DNA from: Gammaproteobacteria bacterium | GTDB lineage: Bacteria; Pseudomonadota; Gammaproteobacteria; Steroidobacterales; GCA-2729495 | Direction of reading: 5' to 3' | Assembly: GCA_023383735.1 (NCBI GenBank) | Contig: JAHDYN010000084.1 | Span: 1-7,200 of the forward strand | Length of the DNA: 7,200 bases | Shown here: piece by piece, positions 1 to 6,385 of the stretch | How positions within the stretch are numbered: the stretch's first letter is position 1 | Layout of the letters: each line of letters begins with the position of its first letter | Notes under the pieces: model-generated | What the model was told of the DNA's origin: nothing | What the model saw: the letters and a program-made list of their open reading frames with translations, nothing else | Databases searched by the model: none | Translations under genes and position numbers: made by a program

Positions 1-357
1 CGCGGTGTTCTCCGTCTGTTTATCGATCGGCCGGAAGGGATTCGTGTCGAGGACTGTGAAGCGGTAAGCCGGCAGGTCAGTGGCCTGCTGGATGTCGAGG
101 ATCCGATCAGGGCCGACTATGACCTCGAGGTCTCGTCCCCGGGGATGGACCGCAAGCTGGTGAAGCCGGAACACTTCGACCGCTTTGCGGGTCAACCCGT
201 CAAGGGAAGGTTCAGGGCGATGATTGGCGGGCGTCGGCGCTTTGCCGGGGTGCTGATCGGCAGGGAAGGTGATCGGGCCAGGCTTCAGGTCGATGGCACC
301 GAGCTGACTGTACCGATCGAGGATATTGAATTGATACGACTGGTTCCGGTGTTTTGA
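1..357 (+). CDS. rimP: Ribosome maturation factor RimP, 3' part
   Basis: RimP is a cytoplasmic assembly factor that binds the free 30S subunit and promotes its maturation. The frame is open from base 1 and ends at TGA 355-357, giving 118 visible residues. Family members are about 150 residues, so roughly 30-35 N-terminal residues lie outside the window. Visible landmarks are the LRLFIDRPEGI strand, the VEDCEAVSRQVS helix, the hallmark EVSSPGMDR at the end of the N-terminal alpha/beta domain, and a C-terminal SH3-like domain ending in IELIRLVPVF. The ATG at base 145 falls inside the SSPGMDR motif and is an internal methionine, not the start. The motif reads PGMDRKL where E. coli has PGLDRPL, a mild change. 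It sits 44 bp before nusA, its normal partner. Identification is by motif and synteny and is secure. Confidence 0.95.
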   Translation, partial: RGVLRLFIDRPEGIRVEDCEAVSRQVSGLLDVEDPIRADYDLEVSSPGMDRKLVKPEHFDRFAGQPVKGRFRAMIGGRRRFAGVLIGREGDRARLQVDGTELTVPIEDIELIRLVPVF

Positions 358-401
358 CCGGACTTGCATTGGGCGAACGAACTGCGCGCAGGTAAACCGA
401 T

Positions 402-1907
402 ATGAGCAAGGAAATACTGCTGGTTGCTGAAGCTGTCTCCAACGAGAAGGCTGTTGACCGCGAAATCATTTTCGAGGCGCTGGAAGCTGCCCTGGCGTCG
501 GCGACCCGCAAGCGATATGGCGATGAAGATGTGGATGTGCGCGTCAGCATCAATCGCGTGACTGGCGAATACGACACGTTTCGCCGGTGGAAGGTTTTTG
601 CGGATGATTCCACGGAACTCGAAAGCCCTGAGCGCGAGCTGCGCATGATCGATGCGGTGGATATCGATCCGGCAGCGGAGCCGGGCGGGTATGTCGAGCA
701 GCTCATTCCCTCGGTGGAATTCGGACGCATCGCTGCGCAGACGGCCAAGCAGGTCATCGTGCAGAAGGTGCGCGAGGCCGAGCGCAAGAAAGTGGTCGAG
801 GAATTCGAAGGGCGGGTGGGCCAGCTGCTGTCCGGCGTGGTCAAGCGCGTCGATCGCAATGGCGTTTACGTCGATCTGGGCGGCAATGCAGAGGGCTTCA
901 TCCCGCGCGAGAACATGATGCCGCGTGAGCCGGCCCGGCCGCAGGATCGCATCAAGGCTCTGTTGCGGGAGGTTCGCTCCGAGCCGCGCGGGCCGCAGCT
1001 GTTCCTGACCAGGACTTCGCCGCAGTTCCTGCTCGAGCTGTTCAAGATCGAAGTGCCCGAGGTCGGCCAGGGCCTCATCGAGATCCTCGGTGCGGCGCGC
1101 GACCCCGGTCTGCGGGCAAAGATCGCCGTGAAGAGCAACGACCGCCGCATTGACCCGGTCGGCGCCTGCGTCGGAATGCGCGGATCGCGTGTGCAGGCAG
1201 TATCGAATGAACTCGCCGGCGAACGCGTGGACATCATTCTCTGGAACGAGAGTCCGGCGCAGTACGTGATCAATGCCATGTCGCCCGCCGATGTCAGCTC
1301 GATCGTGGTCGATGAAGAAGCCCACAGCATGGATCTCGCTGTGCAGGAGGACAAGCTGTCACAGGCGATCGGCCGTGGTGGCCAGAATATCCGTCTCGCC
1401 AGCGAGCTTACCGGCTGGGAGCTGAATGTGATGACGGAGGCCGCCGCCGAGGAGAAGAGCGAGAAGGAGTCCCGGGTTCTCCTCGACCTGTTCAAGGACA
1501 AGCTCGACGTGGACGAGGAAGTCGCGCTTATCCTGGTGCAGGAGGGCTTTTCCAGCATCGAGGAAATCGCCTATGTCCCGGCAAACGAGTTGCTCGGCAT
1601 CGAGGAATTCGATCAGGATATGGTTGATGAGCTGCGGAACCGGGCCCGCGATGTCCTGATTACGCTGGCCATCCAGAATGAGGAAAAGATCGACAAGGCA
1701 CCGCCGGCCCAGGATCTGCTCGACTTGGAGGGCATGGATCCGGTGCTTGCAGGCCAGCTTGCCGCGCACGGTATCTGCACCCGTGATGATCTTGCCGAGC
1801 AGGCAGTTGACGATCTGGAGGGTATTGAAGGGCTTGATGACGAGCGCTCGGCCAGGCTGATCATGGCGGCCCGTGCGCATTGGTTCGAACAGGAGTCGGC
1901 CGGTTGA
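402..1907 (+). CDS. nusA: Transcription termination/antitermination factor NusA
   Basis: NusA binds RNA polymerase and nascent RNA and modulates pausing, intrinsic termination and antitermination. The 501 residues match the length of E. coli NusA (495). The domains run in order: an N-terminal RNA polymerase-binding domain (about 1-125), an S1 domain (about 137-201, with GVYVDLGGNAEGFIPRE), KH1 with its GMRG loop at 258-261, KH2 with GRGG at 324-327, and two acidic helix-hairpin-helix repeats (about 360-425 and 436-494). The second repeat carries DDLAEQAVDDLEGIEGL. Two such C-terminal repeats are a proteobacterial trait; in E. coli they contact the polymerase alpha C-terminal domain and mask the RNA-binding face. 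The ATG at 402 is preceded by a modest CAGG at 389-392, and the N-terminus MSKEILLVAEAVSNEK aligns with the family start. The gene follows rimP by 44 bp and precedes infB by 34 bp, so it is probably cotranscribed with both. Confidence 0.98.
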   Translation: MSKEILLVAEAVSNEKAVDREIIFEALEAALASATRKRYGDEDVDVRVSINRVTGEYDTFRRWKVFADDSTELESPERELRMIDAVDIDPAAEPGGYVEQLIPSVEFGRIAAQTAKQVIVQKVREAERKKVVEEFEGRVGQLLSGVVKRVDRNGVYVDLGGNAEGFIPRENMMPREPARPQDRIKALLREVRSEPRGPQLFLTRTSPQFLLELFKIEVPEVGQGLIEILGAARDPGLRAKIAVKSNDRRIDPVGACVGMRGSRVQAVSNELAGERVDIILWNESPAQYVINAMSPADVSSIVVDEEAHSMDLAVQEDKLSQAIGRGGQNIRLASELTGWELNVMTEAAAEEKSEKESRVLLDLFKDKLDVDEEVALILVQEGFSSIEEIAYVPANELLGIEEFDQDMVDELRNRARDVLITLAIQNEEKIDKAPPAQDLLDLEGMDPVLAGQLAAHGICTRDDLAEQAVDDLEGIEGLDDERSARLIMAARAHWFEQESAG

Positions 1908-1941
1908 ATTTTCTTGACCTGCCAGTACGCGGGGTAGCCCT

Positions 1942-4506
1942 ATGTCGGAAGTGACGGTCACGCAGTTTGCAGAGGCCCTGAAGATTCCTGTCGAGAAGCT
2001 CCTTGCCCAGCTGGGTGAGGCGGGCATCTCGGTCACAGGCGCCGATGCGGTAATCAGCGACGATGCCAAGCAGGATCTGCTGACATACCTGCGTCGTACG
2101 CATGGTCATGACGACAGTACCGCCACGGCTGCAGCGCCCCGCAAGATCACGCTTAACCGGCGTACTTCGACGGAAATCAAGGTCGGTGCCGGGCAGGGCC
2201 GGGCCAAGACCGTAACCGTCGAGGTTCGGCGCAAGCGAACCTACGTCAACCGGGATGTTCTCGAGCAGGACGCCCGCAAGCAGCAGGAAGAACTTGATCG
2301 GCAAAAGGCCGAAGAGCAGGCGAAAGCCGAGCAGGAACGTCAGCGCGAGCAGCTTGAGCAGGAGCGCCTGCAGCGCGAGAAGGACGAGGCTGAAGCCGAG
2401 GCGCGCAAGAAGGCCGAGGAAGAGGCGTTGCGGGCCAGCGAGGTGGTGACCGCACAGGAAACCGAGAAGGCGCGGGTCCGGATCGAGGAAGAGACGCGGA
2501 AGCGGGATGTGGAAGCCCGTCAGCGCCGCGAGGCGATCGGCAAGCGTGAAGTGCGTCGCGAGGTGGTCGATGTGCTGACCGCCACTCCGGAAGAGGATGT
2601 TCCGGACGACAAAGGCACCCTTTTTGGCCGCCAGGAGCTGCACGTTGCAGCGGATGCGAGCGGCCGCCGCAAGAAGAAGAAGGCACGGCGACGAACGGTG
2701 GCCGTGTCGGTCGACAGCAGTCGGCATGGCTTCGAGCGACCGACGGCACCCGTCGTTCGCGAGGTGGCGATTCCGGAGACCATCAAGGTGGGCGAGCTGG
2801 CGCAGCGCCTTGCCGTCAAGTCAACGGATGTGATCCGTTCATTGATGAAACTCGGCGTGATGGCAACCATCAATCAGGCAATCGATCAGGATGCTGCCAC
2901 CCTCGTGGTCGAGGAGTTCGGACACATCGCCAAGCCGGTGAAGGTCGAAGATCTTGAAGATGCGCTGAAGCCGGATGATGCCGATGCCGGCGAGAAGAAG
3001 CCGCGCCCGCCGGTCGTCACCGTGATGGGCCACGTCGATCATGGCAAGACCTCGCTGCTGGATTACATACGCCGAACCAAGGTTGCCTCCGGCGAGGCGG
3101 GCGGGATCACCCAGCACATCGGTGCCTACCATGTGGAAACCGACAAGGGGCTGATCACCTTCCTCGACACACCCGGCCACGCGGCCTTCACGTCGATGCG
3201 GGCGCGAGGCGCCAGGGTCACGGACATCATCGTGCTGGTGGTTGCGGCGGATGATGGCGTGATGCCGCAGACCGAAGAAGCGATCGTGCATGCACGCGCA
3301 GCGGGCGTGCCGATCGTGGTGGCCGTCAACAAGGTTGACAAGAGCGATGCGGATCTGGATCGCGTGCGTCAGGAACTCGTTGCCAAGGAAGTCGTCCCCG
3401 AGGAGTGGGGTGGCGACACGATGTTCGTCAATGTCTCCGCAAAAACCGGACAGGGCATGGACGATCTGCTCAATGCGATCCTTCTCCAGGCGGAAGTGCT
3501 TGAGCTGACCGCCGTGGCCGAAGGGCGTGCGGCTGGCGTGGTCATTGAATCGAGCCTGGAAAAGGGCCGCGGGGCTGTGGCCACCGTTCTGGTAACCAGG
3601 GGTTGCCTGAAGCTCGGCGATGCCCTGCTTGCCGGTCACGAGTATGGCCGCGTGCGGGCGATGACCAATGAACTGGGCGAGCCGGTTACCGAAGTCGGAC
3701 CATCCCGGCCGGTATCGGTTCTGGGCCTGTCCGGCACGCCGAATGCCGGTGACGATGTTCTGGTGCTTGAGGACGAACGTAAAGCCCGTGAACTGGCCCA
3801 GTTCAGGCTGGCGCGTACCCGCGATGTGAAGCTCGCCCAGCAGCAGGCAACCAAGCTCGAAGACGTTTTCAGCCAGTTCGACGCATCGCAGTCGAAATCA
3901 CTGCAGCTGCTGATCAAGGCGGATGTCCAGGGCAGCGCCGAGGCCCTGAGCGATGCGATGAGCAAGCTCTCGCATGATGAGGTACAGGTCAAGGTCATCA
4001 GTACCGGCGTTGGTGGGCTCAGTGCCTCCGACATCACGCTGGCCGCCGCGTCGAAGGCCATCATCATTGCGTTCAATGTTCGTGCAGATGGTGCCGGCCG
4101 CCAGGCCATCAAGGAAACCGGTGTGGATGTCCGCTACTACAGCATCATCTATCAGGCCATCGATGATGTGCGTGCCGCGATCACGGGAATGCTGTCGCCG
4201 ATTGTCCGGGAGCAGATCGTCGGTCTTGCGGAAGTTCGCGACGTGTTCAAGTCGCCGAAATTCGGCGACATTGCCGGCTGCCTGGTCGTCGATGGCTATG
4301 TGCGGAGAAACAACCCGATCCGTGTGCTCCGGAACAACGCAGTCATCTACGAAGGCGAACTCGAGTCACTCAGGCGCTTCAAGGATGACGTCAATGAAGT
4401 CCGGGCCGGCACCGAGTGTGGCATCGGGGTGCGCAACTACAACGATGTGAAGCCCGGTGACCAGATCGAGTGTTATGAGCGGATCACCGTTGAACGGACA
4501 GCCTGA
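1942..4506 (+). CDS. infB: Translation initiation factor IF-2
   Basis: IF2 is the GTPase that recruits initiator fMet-tRNA to the 30S subunit and drives 50S joining. The protein has 854 residues (E. coli 890). The domains run in order: a first IF2_N module (1-55), a basic IF2-associated segment (about 59-103), a highly charged K/E/R/Q linker predicted to be helical (about 104-225), a basic patch GRRKKKKARRR at 241-251, a second IF2_N module (about 273-328), and the G domain. G motifs are G1 GHVDHGKT 363-370, G2 GGITQHIG, G3 DTPGH 409-413 (H413 being the catalytic His equivalent), G4 NKVDK 463-467 and G5 SAK 499-501. Domain II and the C1/C2 domains follow, the last binding fMet-tRNA. The ATG at 1942 gives the conserved MSEVTVTQFAE N-terminus. 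Its ribosome-binding site is weak (GGGG at 1931-1934). Shorter IF2 isoforms from internal starts are known in E. coli; I saw no convincing internal site here. Confidence 0.98.
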   Translation: MSEVTVTQFAEALKIPVEKLLAQLGEAGISVTGADAVISDDAKQDLLTYLRRTHGHDDSTATAAAPRKITLNRRTSTEIKVGAGQGRAKTVTVEVRRKRTYVNRDVLEQDARKQQEELDRQKAEEQAKAEQERQREQLEQERLQREKDEAEAEARKKAEEEALRASEVVTAQETEKARVRIEEETRKRDVEARQRREAIGKREVRREVVDVLTATPEEDVPDDKGTLFGRQELHVAADASGRRKKKKARRRTVAVSVDSSRHGFERPTAPVVREVAIPETIKVGELAQRLAVKSTDVIRSLMKLGVMATINQAIDQDAATLVVEEFGHIAKPVKVEDLEDALKPDDADAGEKKPRPPVVTVMGHVDHGKTSLLDYIRRTKVASGEAGGITQHIGAYHVETDKGLITFLDTPGHAAFTSMRARGARVTDIIVLVVAADDGVMPQTEEAIVHARAAGVPIVVAVNKVDKSDADLDRVRQELVAKEVVPEEWGGDTMFVNVSAKTGQGMDDLLNAILLQAEVLELTAVAEGRAAGVVIESSLEKGRGAVATVLVTRGCLKLGDALLAGHEYGRVRAMTNELGEPVTEVGPSRPVSVLGLSGTPNAGDDVLVLEDERKARELAQFRLARTRDVKLAQQQATKLEDVFSQFDASQSKSLQLLIKADVQGSAEALSDAMSKLSHDEVQVKVISTGVGGLSASDITLAAASKAIIIAFNVRADGAGRQAIKETGVDVRYYSIIYQAIDDVRAAITGMLSPIVREQIVGLAEVRDVFKSPKFGDIAGCLVVDGYVRRNNPIRVLRNNAVIYEGELESLRRFKDDVNEVRAGTECGIGVRNYNDVKPGDQIECYERITVERTA

Positions 4507-4526
4507 GGCCGGCTGCAGGACTGACC

Positions 4527-4946
4527 ATGGCCCGTGACTTCCAGCGGGGCCGGCGCATCGAGGAGCGGATCCAGAGACTGCTCTCCGATGTGATCCGCAC
4601 GCAGGTGCGTGACCCGCAGGTCGAGGGAATCGTGATTACCCATGTGCGCGTATCGCGCGACCTGGGCGTTGCGTGGGTTTCCTGGTCGACATGGAGCGGC
4701 GAGGGCGGTGCAGACCCTGCGGTGCAGGCGGGGCTCGAACGTGCCAGCGGCTTCCTGCGTTCACACCTTGCCCGCGAACTCAACACCCGCACCGTGCCCG
4801 AGTTGCGTTTCCGCTTTGACGATCAAGGTGAAAAAAGTCGCGAGATTGATCGCCTGATCGACGCTGCCGTTGGCGACTCGAAGGATGATCCGTCCACGGA
4901 GACGGATCCCGAGAGTGGCGACAGTGAGCGGATTGACAAGCCGTGA
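4527..4946 (+). CDS. rbfA: 30S ribosome-binding factor RbfA
   Basis: RbfA is a small KH-fold protein that binds the 30S subunit near 16S rRNA helix 1 and helps late maturation and cold adaptation. The product has 139 residues (E. coli 133). Family landmarks are the N-terminal ARDFQRGRRIEERIQRLLSD helix, RDPQVEGIVITHVRVSRDL, the helix LERASGFLRSHLARELNTR, and VPELRFRFDD. After about residue 116 comes an acidic, Ser/Thr/Asp-rich tail (from DSKDDPSTETDPESGD), probably disordered; tails of this kind vary in the family. The ATG at 4527 is preceded by CAGGA at 4516-4520, 6 bases upstream. The gene follows infB by 20 bp, and its TGA (4944-4946) overlaps the GTG start of truB, so the two are probably translationally coupled. 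Confidence 0.95.
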   Translation: MARDFQRGRRIEERIQRLLSDVIRTQVRDPQVEGIVITHVRVSRDLGVAWVSWSTWSGEGGADPAVQAGLERASGFLRSHLARELNTRTVPELRFRFDDQGEKSREIDRLIDAAVGDSKDDPSTETDPESGDSERIDKP

Positions 4947-5956
4947 GAGGCGGCGCCCGGGAGGTCCATGGGGCCGCGCAGCCGCGCAAGCTGCGCCGGA
5001 AGGTTGACGGGCTGTTGCTGCTGGACAAGCCCTCCGGCATCACGTCGAATGCCGCGTTACAAAAGCTGAAGTGGCTGTATGGAGCGCGCAAGGCCGGGCA
5101 CACGGGCAGTCTCGACCCCCTTGCGAGCGGCATGCTGCCCATTTGCTTCGGTGAGGCCACGAAGCTCTCGCAGTATCTGCTTGGGGCCGACAAGACTTAT
5201 CTGGTCCGTGCCCGGTTCGGGATCCGCACGGATACCGCCGATTCGGATGGTGCGGTTGTCGAAACCACGGATGCGCTGATTGCTGATGAGGCGGCGCTCA
5301 GAAGGGCGCTGGACCAGCTGACCGGACCCATCCTGCAGGTGCCGCCCATGTACTCGGCCCTGAAGCATCAAGGGCAGCGTCTCTACGAAATTGCGCGGGC
5401 GGGTCGGGAAGTGGCGCGCGCAGCCCGGCCGGTTGAGGTCTACAGCTTTGGCATCGAGCAATTTGATCCGCTTACCCCCTTATTGCGGGTTCACTGCAGT
5501 AAGGGCACGTATGTCCGTGTTCTGATTGAAGATCTTGCCGGATTGCTCGGGTCTTTGGCGCATGTGATCGAGCTGCGGCGGATCGCCGTGGGTTCATTCG
5601 ATGACTCAGCCATGCTCACGGTTGAACAGTGCGCGAGCGCCGCCGAGGCGGGCGAAGCAGCACTCGATGCGCTGCTGCGGCCGCTGGACGAGGTGGTGTC
5701 CCGGTGGCCGCTGATCCGGCTGGGACCGCATGACGTCCAGCTCCTGCTGTGCGGCAACCAGGTCAGGGTGCAGGCCGATCTTGCGGCGGGCATGGTTCGC
5801 CTCCATACGGAAAGCGGAGGTTTTTTCGGCATGGGTGAGCTGATGGCCGATGGGCGACTGCTTCCCCGTCGCCTGCTGGCCCATGATTCCGGCACCCGGA
5901 GCAGCGGTACCCCGGATCGTTCAGCTATCCCTGTGACCGATACATGGTTAGAATAG
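4943..5956 (+). CDS. truB: tRNA pseudouridine-55 synthase TruB
   Basis: TruB isomerises uridine 55 in the T-loop of tRNAs to pseudouridine. The product has 337 residues (E. coli 314). Signature motifs are LLLLDKPSGITSN (about 23-35) and GHTGSLDPLASGMLP with the catalytic aspartate D58. KTYLVRARFGIRTDTADSDG follows, then SKGTYVRVLIEDL with the conserved R192. A C-terminal PUA-like region (about 265-315) ends in GRLLPRRLL. The start is the GTG at 4943, fused to the rbfA stop as GTGA. An in-frame TGA at 4934-4936 rules out any longer product, and the next ATG (4968) is out of frame, so GTG is the only reasonable start. There is no good Shine-Dalgarno sequence just upstream, which fits coupling to rbfA. 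The N-terminus is basic and about 10 residues longer than in E. coli. The C-terminus carries about 20-25 extra polar residues after the PUA-like domain. Confidence 0.97.
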   Translation: MRGGAREVHGAAQPRKLRRKVDGLLLLDKPSGITSNAALQKLKWLYGARKAGHTGSLDPLASGMLPICFGEATKLSQYLLGADKTYLVRARFGIRTDTADSDGAVVETTDALIADEAALRRALDQLTGPILQVPPMYSALKHQGQRLYEIARAGREVARAARPVEVYSFGIEQFDPLTPLLRVHCSKGTYVRVLIEDLAGLLGSLAHVIELRRIAVGSFDDSAMLTVEQCASAAEAGEAALDALLRPLDEVVSRWPLIRLGPHDVQLLLCGNQVRVQADLAAGMVRLHTESGGFFGMGELMADGRLLPRRLLAHDSGTRSSGTPDRSAIPVTDTWLE

Positions 5957-5971
5957 CGCCCGATTACATGG
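5937..5971 (+). repeat. Near-direct repeat flanking the rpsO -10-like element
   Basis: CCGATACATGG at 5937-5947 recurs as CCGATTACATGG at 5960-5971. The copies differ by one inserted T and begin 23 bp apart, about two helical turns. One copy lies in the last codons of truB and the other in the rpsO leader, on either side of the -10-like TAGAAT. The repetition is seen directly. A role as an operator is inference, and the repeat may be coincidental. Confidence 0.4.
5949..5961 (+). promoter_or_regulatory. Candidate internal promoter (-10 and discriminator) for rpsO
   Basis: TAGAAT at 5949-5954 matches the sigma-70 -10 consensus at five of six positions and overlaps the truB stop codon. It is followed by a GC-rich discriminator-like GCGCCC (5956-5961), a pattern often seen at growth-controlled ribosomal promoters. 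At 16-18 bp spacing I find no good -35 hexamer; a TG lies two bases upstream instead of the one of a true extended -10. E. coli rpsO is known to have its own promoter in this position, which raises the prior. Transcription would start at about 5960, leaving a leader of about 48 bases. Confidence 0.35.
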
Positions 5972-5994
5972 GCTGATATCAAGAGTTTGGCAAC

Positions 5995-6000
5995 AGGAGA
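5995..6000 (+). promoter_or_regulatory. Strong ribosome-binding site of rpsO
   Basis: AGGAGA lies 8 bases before the ATG at 6009. It is the best Shine-Dalgarno match in the window and fits the high translation needed for a ribosomal protein. Confidence 0.8.
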
Positions 6001-6008
6001 AGGCTGGA

Positions 6009-6278
6009 ATGCCCCACACGGCTGAAGCGAAGAGCAAGATTGTTGGTGAGTACCGCCGTAATGCGGCTGATACGGGTTCGCCTGAGGTGCAGGTTGCACT
6101 CATGTCTGCCCGCATCACAGAGTTGACCGATCACTTTTCCCGTCATCAGAAAGACCATCATTCCCGTCAGGGTCTGCTTCGTCTTGTCAATCAGCGGCGC
6201 AAGCTGCTTGATTATCTGCGTTCGACGGATGTCGACCGCTACAAGAGCCTGATCGAGAAGCTTGGTCTGCGCCGTTAA
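6009..6278 (+). CDS. rpsO: Small ribosomal subunit protein S15 (uS15)
   Basis: S15 is a primary 16S rRNA-binding protein; it recognises the three-way junction of helices 20-22 in the central domain and contributes to an intersubunit bridge. The product is 89 residues including Met, the standard length. It carries the family core TGSPEVQVAL, the HQKDHHSRQGLLRLVNQRRK rRNA-binding segment and the terminal IEKLGLRR. The ATG at 6009 follows a strong AGGAGA. In E. coli S15 represses its own translation by binding a pseudoknot in the mRNA leader. The 52-bp upstream gap here has a 4-bp GCCC/GGGC stem (5958-5961 with 5970-5973), but I cannot show an S15-binding fold. The gene probably has its own promoter in addition to read-through from truB. 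Confidence 0.98.
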   Translation: MPHTAEAKSKIVGEYRRNAADTGSPEVQVALMSARITELTDHFSRHQKDHHSRQGLLRLVNQRRKLLDYLRSTDVDRYKSLIEKLGLRR

Positions 6279-6314
6279 TCGGGCGCCGGGTTCGTACCGC
6301 TCCGGGTTTGTTTT

Positions 6315-6345
6315 GGACCAGTCGGCCCTGATCGGCGACTGGTCC
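6315..6345 (+). other. Perfect 10-bp stem-loop in the rpsO-pnp gap
   Basis: GGACCAGTCG (6315-6324) pairs perfectly with CGACTGGTCC (6336-6345) around an 11-base loop. A CC/GG pair inside the loop could lengthen the stem past a bulged G. The bases after it (CTCCCTCC) are not a U tract, so it does not look like a standard intrinsic terminator on the + strand. The minus strand also lacks a proper U run. In E. coli this gap holds the rpsO terminator and the RNase III-cleaved leader hairpin through which PNPase controls its own synthesis. A similar processing or stability role is an inference from position. The stem ends 40 bases before the pnp start. Confidence 0.65.
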
Positions 6346-6373
6346 CTCCCTCCATTGCCTTGCGAGAACATTT

Positions 6374-6378
6374 GAGGA
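6374..6378 (+). promoter_or_regulatory. Ribosome-binding site that sets the pnp GTG start
   Basis: GAGGA lies 7 bases before GTG 6386. No in-frame ATG occurs near the conserved N-terminus of PNPase, so this site decides the start. Confidence 0.75.
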
Positions 6379-6385
6379 ATTCATT

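Noticed and set aside
358..401. Gap between rimP and nusA as a promoter site
   Set aside because: The 44 bp hold no credible -10/-35 pair, and operon continuity explains nusA expression.
285..1325. 346-codon open frame on the minus strand antisense to nusA
   Set aside because: It lies wholly against conserved nusA and the rimP end. Its protein is low-complexity, rich in H, R, L and A, with no recognisable domain. Long antisense frames are expected opposite GC-rich genes.
2281..2440. Apparent DNA repeat of GAGCAG/GCGAG-like units in infB
   Set aside because: It reflects repeated Glu, Lys, Gln and Arg codons in the charged linker; there is no fixed repeat unit or period.
2440..2500. Internal GTG codons in infB as a start for a shorter IF2 isoform
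   Set aside because: E. coli makes shorter IF2 forms, and GTG codons occur here (2443, 2446), but none has a convincing upstream Shine-Dalgarno at proper spacing.
1861..2727. 288-codon minus-strand frame opposite the start of infB
   Set aside because: Its leucine-rich stretches are the reverse complement of the E/K/Q-rich IF2 linker codons, not evidence of a membrane protein.
2839..3639. 266-codon minus-strand frame opposite the IF2 G domain
   Set aside because: It is antisense to the most conserved part of infB, with no start signal of its own and no family resemblance.
5979..6371. 130-codon minus-strand frame covering rpsO and the gap before pnp
   Set aside because: It is antisense to rpsO. 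It would need a promoter and ribosome-binding site inside the rpsO-pnp gap that I do not see, and the product resembles no known family.
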